From: Streptomyces sp. NBC_00286
GTDB lineage: Bacteria > Actinomycetota > Actinomycetes > Streptomycetales > Streptomycetaceae
Reading direction: 5' to 3'
DNA length: 64,000 nt
Assembly: GCF_036173125.1 (NCBI RefSeq)
Contig: NZ_CP108054.1
Span: forward strand, 6,849,001 to 6,913,000
Of the stretch, positions 31,773-40,689 are shown piece by piece. A program made the translations under genes and the position numbers. Positions within the stretch are counted from its first letter, which is position 1. Every line of letters starts with the position of its first letter. The notes below the pieces were generated by a model, which saw only the letters and a list, made by a program, of their open reading frames with translations, made no database searches and had not been told where the DNA came from.

Positions 31773-31839
31773 TCCGGACCGGGCGACGCCGCAAGGCGTC
31801 ATCTGCCGACGTCCCCGCCCACGCGGGGGCGACGAGGTC
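31748..31839 (+). CRISPR. CRISPR-like repeat pair (or triple hairpin)
   Basis: Two related palindromic units, GTCCCCGCAGGCGCGGGGAT (31751-31770) and GTCCCCGCCCACGCGGGGGC (31811-31830), are offset by exactly 60 nt, close to a type I-E repeat-spacer period. The first strongly resembles actinobacterial type I-E repeats, including the following GATCCG. The 'spacer' holds a GACGCC-GCAA-GGCGTC hairpin. There are no cas genes in the window and only one interval, so a three-hairpin terminator for the preceding gene is an equally good reading. The first unit overlaps that gene's stop codon. Confidence 0.3.
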
Positions 31840-31882
31840 TGTACGTCCACGAGGCGGCGCACGTATGTACCGCTTCACAGCG

Positions 31883-31898
31883 AGGAGAAGAACCACTG
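31883..31898 (+). promoter_or_regulatory. Strong ribosome-binding site before a CTG codon
   Basis: AGGAGA at 31883-31888 is followed 7 nt later by CTG (31896-31898), in frame with the next gene. The GTG at 31938 has no purine tract upstream. This supports translation starting at CTG, 14 codons earlier, with N-terminus (M)GKRQPEGPPPAPA. Confidence 0.5.
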
Positions 31899-31937
31899 GG
31901 CAAGCGACAGCCCGAAGGCCCGCCGCCCGCACCCGCG

Positions 31938-32726
31938 GTGCAGCGCGTTCGACTGCGCTACACCAAGCGCGGCCGCCTCCGGTTCACCAGCCACCGTGAC
32001 TTCCAGCGCGCCTTCGAGCGTGCGCTGCGCCGCGCCGAGGTGCCGATGGCGTACTCGGCGGGGTTCACGCCGCATCCGAAGGTGTCGTACGCCAATGCCG
32101 CACCCACCGGCACGGGCAGCGAGGCCGAGTACCTGGAGATCGCGCTCACCGAAGCGCGCGATCCCGAGCAGCTGCGTGCGCTGCTCGACGAGTCGCTGCC
32201 CGCCGGGCTCGACATCGTCGACGCGGTCGAGGCCCGGACCTCCGGGCTCGCCGACCGGCTCACGGCCTCGGTCTGGGAGCTGCGCCTCGACGGCGTGGCA
32301 CCCGCGGACGCCGAGCGCGCGGTCGACGCCTTCAAGAAGGCCGAGACCGTCGAGGTCCAGCGCAAGATGAAGAACGGCATGCGCACCTTCGACGCCCGCG
32401 CCGCGGTGGCGAGCCTGGAGGCGCACAGTGTCCGTCCCGGGACGGACAGTCCACAGCCTGATAGGCCGACCGACCAGCCCTGTGCGATACTGCGGCTGGT
32501 TGTTCGGCACGTGACGCCTGCCGTACGACCCGACGACGTCCTGTCCGGTCTCCGAGCTGTGGCCGACCTGGCGCCGCCGGTCCCCGCAGCGGTGACCAGG
32601 CTGGCGCAGGGGCTTTTCGATGAAGAGACCGGCACGGTGACCGACCCGCTCGCGCCCGACCGCGAGGCAGTGGCAGCCGCCCCACACATGGCCGCAGCCA
32701 CCGCCGCCGCGAAGGCGCCGGCGTAA
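31938..32726 (+). CDS. TIGR03936 family radical SAM-associated protein (DUF2344)
   Basis: 262 residues from the GTG, or 276 if the CTG at 31896 is used. RLRYTKRGRLRFTSHRD at the N-terminus and AYSAGFTPHPKVSYA are the hallmark blocks of the DUF2344 family, which accompanies TIGR03960 radical SAM proteins, sometimes as a fusion. It has no radical SAM cysteines. A variable Pro/Ala-rich C-terminus follows. Here the two partners are separated by an acetyltransferase and the repeat membrane protein. It probably assists the radical SAM enzyme; the mechanism is unknown. Confidence 0.9.
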   Translation: MQRVRLRYTKRGRLRFTSHRDFQRAFERALRRAEVPMAYSAGFTPHPKVSYANAAPTGTGSEAEYLEIALTEARDPEQLRALLDESLPAGLDIVDAVEARTSGLADRLTASVWELRLDGVAPADAERAVDAFKKAETVEVQRKMKNGMRTFDARAAVASLEAHSVRPGTDSPQPDRPTDQPCAILRLVVRHVTPAVRPDDVLSGLRAVADLAPPVPAAVTRLAQGLFDEETGTVTDPLAPDREAVAAAPHMAAATAAAKAPA

Positions 32727-32985
32727 GGAAGGTCCCGCGTAGGACGGATGTCGTAGCGCCGCCCTCGTACTCGGGAGCCACCTGGGTCGGGCAGCGCACC
32801 GACCACAAGACTTTCGCCAGGCCGTACGCAACACGGCATACGGAACCGGCGAGACAGAACACAGAGAGCTCCCGAGCGGCGCCCGCGCCCCGGACGGCGG
32901 CACCGCGCATCGCGCGAGCCGCGGACGTCACCGGCACAGCCGGACCAGGTGCGGCGCCCGGGAGCCTGACGGGAGATCCACCCGC

Positions 32986-35900
32986 ATGCTCGAGCCGAAC
33001 GAACCCGCTGAGGGTCCCGAGAACAGCACCCCCAGCGACACCTTGCCGCCGCGCCGGCGCCGACGCGCCGCGTCCCGTCCCGCGGGCCCGCCCGCGGAGA
33101 CGACCGAGTCCTCGGCTGTGGCCGAGACCACGGCACCGGCCATACCACCGGTGAGCTCCGCCGATCTCGCGGCGACCGCCGAGACGGAGGCTGCCGAAGA
33201 GACGGCCGCCGCCGAGAAGGTGGCCGCGCAGGAGACGGTTGTGGCGCCGGGGGCGGTTGCCGCCCACGAGACGGCAGTCGCAGCGGCCGCCGGCGCTCCG
33301 GGTGCGGAGGAGTCCGCGCCTGCCGAGGCCGCTGCGGCCTCCCCCACGGTGGAGGAGCCCGCCGGGCGTACGCGCCGCCGCGCCACTCGTCGCGTCTCCG
33401 CTCCCGCTGGTGTGCCCGAGGCCGCCGAGGCGTCGGAGGCTGTGGTGACCGCATCTGCCTCCGGGGCGGGTGACGGACTTGCGGCGCCCGAGTCAGACGC
33501 TGTTGCTGTCGAGGAGCCCGCTGCCGAGACGGCCGCCTCCACGGCTGCCGACGCTGAGCCTGAGGCCGCTGTCGGCTCTCCTGCGGTGGAGGAGCCCGCC
33601 GGGGGTACGCGTCGCCGCGCGACGCGTCGTGTTTCCGCTCCCGCTGGTGCGCCGGAGGCTGTGGTGACCGCATCTGCCTCCGGGGCCGGTGACGGAATTG
33701 GGGTGCCCGAGACTAGCGCTGTCGCCGCCGAGGGCCCGGCTGTCGAGGAGCCCGCTGCCGAGACGGCCGCCTCCGCGACTGCCGATGCGGCGCCTGCTGT
33801 CGACGAGGCCGCGCCTGCCGGGCGTACGCGCCGTCGCGCCACGCGTCGTGTCACCGCACCGGCCGCTGCGCCTGAGTCTGCCGAGGCCCCGGCCTCGACC
33901 CCGGCTGTTGCGGAGCCCGCCGCCGAGGTAGCGGCCTCCGCCGAGATCGCCCCCGAAGCCACCGAAACCACTGACGGGGAGCCTGTCGTCGACGAGGCCG
34001 CGCCCGCCGGGCGTACGCGCCGGCGCGCGTCGCGTCGTGCCTCCGCTCCCGCCGGTGCGCCCGAGCCCGCAGACAGCGCAGCTGACACCGCGGCCCTCAC
34101 CCCCGCGCCCGCCACCGAAACCCCCCAGACCACCCCCGAGCCCGCCGCCGTAGTCGAGCCGGAGCTGACCACCGAGACCGAGGACAGTGCCCCGCGCCGT
34201 GGGCGCCGGCGTGCGACGCGTCGTGCTGTCGCGCCTGCCGGGGTGCCCGAGGGCGCCGAGGTGGAGTCCGCCGCTGAGGCCGCTGTCCGTGACGAGCGCA
34301 GGGAGGCCTCTGTGGCCGCTGCCGAGACCGACCAGACCACCCCCGAGCCGGAGGGCGACACCCCGCGTCGTACGCGGCGTCGTGCCACCCGTAAGACCGC
34401 CGCTGCCGGTTTCGCCGAGCCCGCGCCCAAGGCCGCCGAGGACGGCGAGTCCGCGCAGCCGCCCGCGCGGCCCGCGGTCGCCGTCTTCCAGGCGCCCGTG
34501 TTCACCGAGCCGATGTTCCAGACGCCGGAGCGCGCGGCGGCCGCCGCCGCTGCTGAGGCCGAGGAGGACGAAGACGAGGACGTCGCCGAGACGGCGGCGG
34601 CCCCGGAGCCCGTCGAGGAGGAGACCGGTCCGCGTCGGCGCCGTCGCCGCAGGGGCGCGGCCGAGGAGCCCGCGGAGGCCCCCGAGGCCGAGGAGTCCGC
34701 TGAGGACGAGGGCGACGAGACCGAGGAGACCGGCTCGCGTCGTCGGCGCCGTCGCGGTGGCCGCAGGCGTCGCCGGGGCGAGAACGCCGAGCCGGAGGGC
34801 GAGGCCTCGGAGAGCGAGGAGACCGCCGCCGAGCAGGCTTCCCAGGATGCCGAGGACACCGACGAGCAGGCCGAAGAGGACGCTCAGGAGCAGCGCGAGG
34901 AGCGGGAGGAGTCCGGCGGTTCGAGCAGCAGCCGTCGCCGCCGTCGCCGCAGGCGTCGCGCCGGTGACGCGCCCGTCGAGGCCGAGCCGAGCGACGGAGA
35001 CCCGGAGCGTACGGTCGTCAAGGTCCGCGAGCCCCGCCCGAAGGCCGAGCCGTCCGACGAGGTGCAGTCCATCAAGGGCTCGACCCGGCTGGAGGCCAAG
35101 AAGCAGCGCCGCCGCGAAGGCCGCGAGCAGGGCCGCCGCAGGGTGCCGATCATCACCGAGGCCGAGTTCCTGGCCCGCCGCGAGGCTGTCGAGCGTGTGA
35201 TGGTGGTCCGGCAGAACGGTGACCGTACGCAGATCGGCGTACTCGAGGACAACGTGCTCGTCGAGCACTACGTCAACAAGGAGCAGTCGACTTCGTACGT
35301 CGGCAACGTCTACCTCGGCAAGGTCCAGAACGTACTGCCGTCGATGGAGGCCGCGTTCATCGACATCGGTAAGGGGCGCAACGCCGTCCTGTACGCCGGT
35401 GAGGTCAACTTCGAGGCGCTGGGCATGGCCAACGGCCCGCGGCGTATCGAGACCGCCCTCAAGTCCGGCCAGTCGGTCCTCGTGCAGGTCACGAAGGACC
35501 CGATGGGGCACAAGGGCGCGCGTCTGACCAGCCAGGTGTCGCTGCCGGGCCGCTATCTGGTCTACGTCCCCGAGGGGTCGATGACCGGTATCAGCCGCAA
35601 GCTGCCCGACACCGAGCGGGCCCGCCTGAAGACCATCCTCAAGAAGATCGTCCCCGAGGACGCGGGCGTCATCGTGCGCACCGCCGCCGAGGGCGCGAGC
35701 GAGGATGAGCTGCGCCGAGACGTCGAGCGGCTGCAGGCGCAGTGGGAGGACATCCAGAAGAAGGCGAAGGGTGGTGGCAACGCCCCGAGCCTGCTGTACG
35801 GCGAGCCGGACATGACCGTCCGCGTCGTACGCGACATCTTCAACGAGGACTTCACCAAGGTCATCGTCAGCGGCGGCGAGGCCTGGGAGACCATCCACGG

Positions 35901-37428
35901 ATACGTCTCCCATGTCGCCCCCGACCTGGCCGAACGTCTGCAGAAGTGGACGAGCGAGGTCGACGTCTTCGCGTCGTACCGGATCGACGAGCAGCTTGCC
36001 AAGGCGCTGGACCGCAAGGTCTGGCTGCCGAGCGGCGGTTCGCTGGTGATCGACAAGACCGAAGCGATGATCGTGATCGACGTCAACACCGGCAAGTTCA
36101 CCGGTCAGGGCGGCAACCTCGAAGAGACCGTGACCAGGAACAACCTGGAGGCGGCCGAGGAGATCGTGCGCCAGCTGCGGCTGCGCGACCTGGGCGGCAT
36201 CGTCGTCATCGACTTCATCGACATGGTCCTGGAGTCCAACCGGGATCTGGTGCTGCGGCGCCTCCTCGAGTGCCTGGGACGCGACCGTACGAAGCACCAG
36301 GTCGCCGAGGTGACCTCGCTGGGCCTTGTCCAGATGACGCGGAAGCGCGTGGGCCAGGGTCTGCTCGAGTCGTTCTCCGAGACCTGCGTCCACTGCAACG
36401 GTCGTGGCGTCATCGTGCACATGGAGCAGCCGACCGCCGCTGGAGGCGGCGGCAAGCGCAAGAAGCGTGCGCGGGCCGGTGCCGAGCCGCTCCCCGCTCC
36501 GGCTCTGGAGGCTGTCGAGACCGCCGAGGAGGAGGCCGAGACCGAGGCCGAGATCGCCGCCGAGGTTGCCGAGCCGGTCGCGTTGGCCGAGCCCGCCTTC
36601 GTACCGGACGAGGACCTGTACAGCAGCGCGGCCGAGGCGGAGGCCGCGGCCACCCGCGGTGGCCGTTCGCGGCGGCGGGCCAGCCGGCGCGCGTCGGCTC
36701 CGGCGGGCGCCCCGCGCCCCGAGTCCCGTAGGCCCGAGCGCAGGGCCCAGCCCGAGGTGCCGACGGCGCAGTCCGTGACCGCCGAGGACGAGGCCGACCG
36801 TCCCGTACAGCCGGAGCCGGCCGCCGTCGCACACGCGGAGCCGATGGCCGCCGAGGACCCGGTCGTCGAGGCCTCGACCGCCGAGGAGGCCGCGCCCAAG
36901 GGGCGTACGCGTCGACGGGCGACCCGCAAGGTCTCCGCGCCGGCCGGCTCGCCGAAGGCGGCCGAGGAGGTCGTGGTGACGGTCACCGAGTCGGCCGCCG
37001 CACCCGCCGCCGAGCCCGAGCCGGTCGCCGAGCCGCAGCCCGAGCCCGCCGCCGAGAGCGCGGCTCCGGCCCGCCCGCGCCGCCGGGCGGTCCGGATGGC
37101 GACCGCGCCCACCGCGTCGGAGGAGACGGCCGTCGTGGTCGTCCCGTCGGCCTCGGCGGACGAGCCTGCAGAGGCTTCGGTCGCGGAAGCCGAGGACGCC
37201 GACGAGGCACCGGCCAAGAGGGCGGCCCGTAAGACGGCCAAGAAGGCGACCGCGAAGAAGGCCGCTACCAAGAAGACGGCGGTCAAGAAGACGGCCGCCA
37301 AGAAGGCCACGGCCAAAAAGGCGACCGCGAAGAAGGCGACCACCAAGAAGGCCGCGACGAAGAAGACCGCGGCGGCGGAGCAGACGCCGTCGTCGTCCAC
37401 CGTCACGGCCGCCACCGACGAGGACTGA
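32986..37428 (+). CDS. rne: Ribonuclease E/G family endoribonuclease
   Basis: 1480 residues. The N-terminal 700 or so are low complexity: acidic Ala/Glu/Pro stretches punctuated by Arg-rich modules of type GRTRRRATRRVSAPAG (six copies before the core, about three after), plus runs such as RRRRRRR. The S1 domain starts near 738. The catalytic RNase E core has Asp1032 in IVIDVNTGKF and Asp1076 in VVIDFID. The zinc-link cysteines are Cys1134 and Cys1137 in CVHC. The C-terminus is a Lys/Ala/Thr histone H1-like tail (KKATAKKA repeats, about 1405-1460). The disordered arms flanking a central core match Streptomyces RNase ES. ATG at 32986 has GGGAGA 9 nt upstream. Confidence 0.95.
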   Translation: MLEPNEPAEGPENSTPSDTLPPRRRRRAASRPAGPPAETTESSAVAETTAPAIPPVSSADLAATAETEAAEETAAAEKVAAQETVVAPGAVAAHETAVAAAAGAPGAEESAPAEAAAASPTVEEPAGRTRRRATRRVSAPAGVPEAAEASEAVVTASASGAGDGLAAPESDAVAVEEPAAETAASTAADAEPEAAVGSPAVEEPAGGTRRRATRRVSAPAGAPEAVVTASASGAGDGIGVPETSAVAAEGPAVEEPAAETAASATADAAPAVDEAAPAGRTRRRATRRVTAPAAAPESAEAPASTPAVAEPAAEVAASAEIAPEATETTDGEPVVDEAAPAGRTRRRASRRASAPAGAPEPADSAADTAALTPAPATETPQTTPEPAAVVEPELTTETEDSAPRRGRRRATRRAVAPAGVPEGAEVESAAEAAVRDERREASVAAAETDQTTPEPEGDTPRRTRRRATRKTAAAGFAEPAPKAAEDGESAQPPARPAVAVFQAPVFTEPMFQTPERAAAAAAAEAEEDEDEDVAETAAAPEPVEEETGPRRRRRRRGAAEEPAEAPEAEESAEDEGDETEETGSRRRRRRGGRRRRRGENAEPEGEASESEETAAEQASQDAEDTDEQAEEDAQEQREEREESGGSSSSRRRRRRRRRAGDAPVEAEPSDGDPERTVVKVREPRPKAEPSDEVQSIKGSTRLEAKKQRRREGREQGRRRVPIITEAEFLARREAVERVMVVRQNGDRTQIGVLEDNVLVEHYVNKEQSTSYVGNVYLGKVQNVLPSMEAAFIDIGKGRNAVLYAGEVNFEALGMANGPRRIETALKSGQSVLVQVTKDPMGHKGARLTSQVSLPGRYLVYVPEGSMTGISRKLPDTERARLKTILKKIVPEDAGVIVRTAAEGASEDELRRDVERLQAQWEDIQKKAKGGGNAPSLLYGEPDMTVRVVRDIFNEDFTKVIVSGGEAWETIHGYVSHVAPDLAERLQKWTSEVDVFASYRIDEQLAKALDRKVWLPSGGSLVIDKTEAMIVIDVNTGKFTGQGGNLEETVTRNNLEAAEEIVRQLRLRDLGGIVVIDFIDMVLESNRDLVLRRLLECLGRDRTKHQVAEVTSLGLVQMTRKRVGQGLLESFSETCVHCNGRGVIVHMEQPTAAGGGGKRKKRARAGAEPLPAPALEAVETAEEEAETEAEIAAEVAEPVALAEPAFVPDEDLYSSAAEAEAAATRGGRSRRRASRRASAPAGAPRPESRRPERRAQPEVPTAQSVTAEDEADRPVQPEPAAVAHAEPMAAEDPVVEASTAEEAAPKGRTRRRATRKVSAPAGSPKAAEEVVVTVTESAAAPAAEPEPVAEPQPEPAAESAAPARPRRRAVRMATAPTASEETAVVVVPSASADEPAEASVAEAEDADEAPAKRAARKTAKKATAKKAATKKTAVKKTAAKKATAKKATAKKATTKKAATKKTAAAEQTPSSSTVTAATDED

Positions 37429-37448
37429 GAACCGTCTGGATCGTCGCC

Positions 37449-37493
37449 CGACGCCCTCTGACCGGCGGAGAACCCGCCGGTCAGAGGGCGTCG
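37449..37493 (+). terminator. Terminator after rne
   Basis: CGACGCCCTCTGACCGGCGG (37449-37468) and its exact complement (37474-37493) form a 20-bp perfect stem with a 5-nt loop, 20 nt after the rne stop. Confidence 0.9.
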
Positions 37494-37549
37494 GCGTACC
37501 CGAAGCCGGTCAACCGACCGAGTGCGCCATGGGCGGCCCAGGACCCGGT

Positions 37550-37579
37550 TTGACCCCGCTGGTCAGGGCCCCGTAACCT
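37550..37579 (+). promoter_or_regulatory. Candidate promoter of rplU-rpmA
   Basis: TTGACC (37550-37555) and TAACCT (37574-37579) are separated by 18 nt, close to the principal sigma-70 type consensus. It lies downstream of the rne terminator and about 130 nt before rplU. Confidence 0.45.
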
Positions 37580-37718
37580 TGACCCTCGGCGTGTCCACAG
37601 ACCCGCCGCATTCCCGTAAACCTCTTTCCTCCCGGTGGCTCGCGCCCCGGGAGAGGCCGTCTGCTTCTGTCGGCGGCTGGACTGCGGGGATTCCGAATCG
37701 AGCGAGAGAGAGATCCGC

Positions 37719-38039
37719 GTGTACGCCATCGTGCGCAGCGGTGGTCGCCAGCACAAGGTTGCTGTCGGCGACATCGTTGAGGTTGACAAGATTTCCACTG
37801 CCCAGGTCGGCGACACGGTCGAGCTCTCGACTCTGCTCGTTGTCGACGGTGACGCCGTCACCAGCGACCCGTGGGTGCTCGCCGGCATCAAGGTCCAGGC
37901 CGAGGTCGTGGACCACCACAAGGGCGCGAAGATCGACATCCTTCGCTACAAGAACAAGACCGGCTACCGCCGTCGTCAGGGCCACCGCCAGCAGTACACG
38001 GCGATCAAGGTCACTGAGATCCCCGCGGCTGCGAAGTAA
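37719..38039 (+). CDS. rplU: 50S ribosomal protein L21
   Basis: 106 residues, typical L21 length. [13 protein letters not shown] at the N-terminus and [13 protein letters not shown] at the C-terminus are the family signature, which binds 23S rRNA. GTG at 37719 has a GAGAGAGA purine tract upstream. Followed 14 nt later by rpmA. Confidence 0.98.
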   Translation: MYAIVRSGGRQHKVAVGDIVEVDKISTAQVGDTVELSTLLVVDGDAVTSDPWVLAGIKVQAEVVDHHKGAKIDILRYKNKTGYRRRQGHRQQYTAIKVTEIPAAAK

Positions 38040-38053
38040 GGGACTGAGGAGAG

Positions 38054-38308
38054 ATGGCACACAAGAAGGGCGCATCGTCCACCCGGAACGGTCGCGACTC
38101 CAACGCTCAGCGGCTCGGCGTGAAGCGCTTCGGCGGTCAGGTCGTCAACGCCGGTGAGATCCTGGTCCGCCAGCGCGGCACCCACTTCCACCCCGGCAGC
38201 GGCGTCGGCCGCGGCAAGGACGACACGCTGTTCGCCCTTGACGCCGGTGCGGTCGAGTTCGGTACGCGCCGCGGCCGCAAGGTCGTGAACATCGTTCCGG
38301 TCGCCTGA
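38054..38308 (+). CDS. rpmA: 50S ribosomal protein L27
   Basis: 84 residues. [17 protein letters not shown] is the flexible N-terminal arm that reaches the peptidyl-transferase centre, and [10 protein letters not shown] is the L27 signature. There is no cleavable N-terminal extension of the Firmicutes kind. AGGAGAG precedes the ATG. Confidence 0.98.
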   Translation: MAHKKGASSTRNGRDSNAQRLGVKRFGGQVVNAGEILVRQRGTHFHPGSGVGRGKDDTLFALDAGAVEFGTRRGRKVVNIVPVA

Positions 38309-38323
38309 CCGGATCTTTCGCGA

Positions 38324-38363
38324 GGCGGACCTCACTTCCCGTACGGGAAGCGGGTCCGCCTTT
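38324..38363 (+). terminator. Terminator after rpmA
   Basis: GGCGGACC (38324-38331) pairs with GGTCCGCC (38353-38360), with the nested stem CTTCCCG/CGGGAAG inside and TTT following. It lies between rpmA and obgE. Confidence 0.75.
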
Positions 38364-38452
38364 CGCGTGTTTCACCTGAGCGCAGACTTCTCAGCGGAGA
38401 TTTCTGTGCCAGAGAACGCAGAGATTTCCGTACGTAACTGGAGGCACATCCC

Positions 38453-39889
38453 ATGACCACCTTCGTGGACCGCGTCGAGCTGCATGTCGCCGCGGGTAGC
38501 GGAGGCCACGGCTGTGCCTCCGTCCATCGCGAGAAGTTCAAGCCGCTGGGCGGGCCCGACGGCGGCAACGGCGGCCGCGGCGGCGATGTGATCCTGGTCG
38601 TCGACCAGTCCGTCACGACGCTCCTCGACTACCACCACTCCCCGCACCGCAAGGCCACCAACGGCAAGCCCGGTGAGGGCGGCAACCGTTCCGGCAAGGA
38701 CGGCCAGGACCTGATCCTGCCGGTGCCGAACGGCACGGTCGTGCTGGACAAGGCGGGCAACGTGCTCGCGGACCTGGTCGGGCACGGCACGGCGTACGTG
38801 GCCGCGCAGGGCGGTCGCGGCGGTCTCGGGAACGCGGCGCTGGCCTCGGCCCGGCGCAAGGCGCCCGGGTTCGCGCTCCTTGGCGTGCCCGGTGACATGC
38901 AGGACATCGTCCTGGAGCTGAAGACGGTCGCGGACGTGGCGCTCGTCGGCTACCCCAGTGCGGGCAAGTCCTCCCTGATCTCCGCCCTGTCCGCCGCCAA
39001 GCCGAAGATCGCGGACTATCCGTTCACGACGCTCGTCCCCAACCTTGGGGTGGTGACGGCGGGCGCCACGGTCTACACGATCGCGGACGTGCCCGGCCTG
39101 ATTCCCGGGGCGAGCCAGGGCAAGGGGCTGGGCCTGGAGTTCCTGCGCCATGTCGAGCGGTGCTCGGTCATGGTCCACGTACTCGACACGGCCACGCTCG
39201 AATCTGACCGTGACCCCGTCTCCGACCTCGACCTGATCGAGGAGGAGCTGAAGCAGTACGGCGGCCTCGACGACCGTCCGCGCATCGTCCTCCTCAACAA
39301 GATCGACGTCCCCGACGGCAAGGATCTCGCCGAGATGGTCCGCCCTGATCTCGAGGCGCGGGGCTACCGGGTCTTCGAGGCGTCGGCGGTCGCGCACATC
39401 GGCCTCAAGGAGCTGTCGTACGCCCTTGCCGACCTGGTGGCGAAGGCCCGTGCGGCGAAGCCGCAGGAGGAGGCGACTCGGATCGTCATCCGTCCGAAGG
39501 CGGTGGATGACGCGGGCTTCACGGTTGTGCGCGAGGAGGACGGGCTGTTCCGCGTACGCGGCGAGAAGCCCGAACGCTGGGTCCGCCAGACCGACTTCAG
39601 CAACGACGAGGCCGTCGGCTACCTCGCCGACCGCCTCAACCGTCTCGGCGTCGAGGACGAGCTGATGAAGGCGGGCGCCCGCACGGGCGACGGCGTCGCC
39701 ATCGGCCCCGAGGAGAACGCCGTCGTCTTCGACTGGGAGCCCACGGTCATGGCCGGCGCGGAGATGCTCGGCCGCCGTGGCGAGGACCATCGCTTCGAGG
39801 CGCCCCGCCCGGCGGTTACGCGTCGCCGCGAGAAGCAGGCTGAGCGGGACGAGGCGGAGCGCGAGTACGACGACTTCGAGCCGTTCTAG
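38453..39889 (+). CDS. obgE: Obg family GTPase
   Basis: 478 residues. The Gly-rich Obg fold occupies 1-158 ([24 protein letters not shown]). The G domain starts at GYPSAGKSS (166-174), with a [10 protein letters not shown] switch and the NKID base-recognition motif. The OCT domain lies at about 345-425, and a charged tail ends DDFEPF. It is involved in ribosome assembly and, in Streptomyces, in the onset of development. ATG at 38453 has GGAGG 7 nt upstream. Confidence 0.97.
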   Translation: MTTFVDRVELHVAAGSGGHGCASVHREKFKPLGGPDGGNGGRGGDVILVVDQSVTTLLDYHHSPHRKATNGKPGEGGNRSGKDGQDLILPVPNGTVVLDKAGNVLADLVGHGTAYVAAQGGRGGLGNAALASARRKAPGFALLGVPGDMQDIVLELKTVADVALVGYPSAGKSSLISALSAAKPKIADYPFTTLVPNLGVVTAGATVYTIADVPGLIPGASQGKGLGLEFLRHVERCSVMVHVLDTATLESDRDPVSDLDLIEEELKQYGGLDDRPRIVLLNKIDVPDGKDLAEMVRPDLEARGYRVFEASAVAHIGLKELSYALADLVAKARAAKPQEEATRIVIRPKAVDDAGFTVVREEDGLFRVRGEKPERWVRQTDFSNDEAVGYLADRLNRLGVEDELMKAGARTGDGVAIGPEENAVVFDWEPTVMAGAEMLGRRGEDHRFEAPRPAVTRRREKQAERDEAEREYDDFEPF

Positions 39890-39894
39890 GCTTT

Positions 39895-40145
39895 CCTTTC
39901 CCCAGCCCCGCCCCTTCCCGGCTGAAACAATTTGCGGCTCCGCCGCGTGGGGGGGGGGTCCGCTCCCAGGCCCCCTGCCTCCGGCGGGGTGGGTGGGGCG
40001 CCTTCGGCGGGTGGATGGGTGGGTTCTTGGGGTGGGCGGGGAGCCTGCCGCGGGTGGGTGGGGTGCCTACCGGGGTGGGGGGTGACATGTCGTGTCGCGG
40101 GTGCGGGTGCGTTGTGGCTGGTCGCGCAGTTCCCCGCGCCCCTGA
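39895..40145 (+). repeat. Composite intergenic repeat, second plus-orientation copy
   Basis: Starts 5 nt after the obgE stop with CTTTCCCCAGCCCCGCCCCT. It then has CAATTTGCGGCTCCGCCGCG, CCCAGGCCCCCTGCCTCCGG, a G-rich spacer, and GGCTGGTCGCGCAGTTCCCC. It is the same arrangement as at 18284-18484, also directly behind a stop codon. A decayed version of the 'CTGAAA..CTGCG' tandem unit follows at 40142. Confidence 0.8.
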
Positions 40146-40295
40146 AAAACCTGCGACTGCCCGCACCCCGACGAGCAAGCGAACCGAAAAGCCCGCTCCC
40201 GGAAGAGCAAGCGAACCGAAATGGCCCGCGCCCCGGAAGGGGCCCGCGCCCCGAACCCGCCCGCGCGGAAAGCCCGGACCCCCAACTACCCGCAG

Positions 40296-40445
40296 GCTTC
40301 CCTCCGGCGGGAGGGGACGTGGGCCGGTGCGTCGTATGCCCGTCGCTTAGCTTCGGTCTGGGCACAGCAGAACCCTGTGGAAGCACGGGGTCGTATGCCC
40401 TGTTGGCGACGGGCTGACGCACCGGACCGCGGCCCCGCACCCACC
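40296..40445 (-). repeat. 150-nt conserved structured element, copy B
   Basis: The reverse complement is 143/150 identical, without gaps, to 601-750. All stem positions of the two main helices are unchanged. Differences fall in the inner loop (five), the outer helix (one, giving G-U) and the 3' edge (one). It is flanked on the right by the same modules that flank copy A on the left, so the larger composite unit is inverted as a whole. Confidence 0.8.
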
Positions 40446-40460
40446 GACCACCTCAGGGGC

Positions 40461-40680
40461 GCGGGGAACTGCGCGACCAGCCACACTCAACCCGCACCCG
40501 CCCTACCGCCGGAGGCATCCCGCGGGGAACTGCGCGACCAGCCACACTCAACCCGCAGCCGCCCAACCGCCGGAGGCACCCCGCGGGGAATTGCGCGACC
40601 AGCCACACTCAACCCGCACCCGCCCAACCGCCGGAGGCACCCCGCGAGCAACCACAACGCACCCGCAGTCGAAAACGAAC
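40461..40680 (-). repeat. 61-bp tandem repeat array
   Basis: Units start with GCGGGGAACTGCGCGACCAG at 40461, 40522 and 40583 (one C-to-T change in the third), plus a decayed fourth at 40644, all 61 bp apart. Each contains CACACTCAACCCGCA and ACCGCCGGAGGCA. No gene. It fills the stretch up to the stop codon of the minus-strand gene at 40690. Confidence 0.85.
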
Positions 40681-40689
40681 CCAACCTGC

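Noticed and set aside
33493..36834. Open frame of 1113 codons on the minus strand
   Set aside because: It is antisense to rne, Gly/Leu/Arg-rich and without conserved blocks; a mirror of the repetitive rne sequence.
40461..40680. CRISPR array with 61-bp period
   Set aside because: The entire 61-bp unit is repeated, so there are no unique spacers; it is a tandem repeat.
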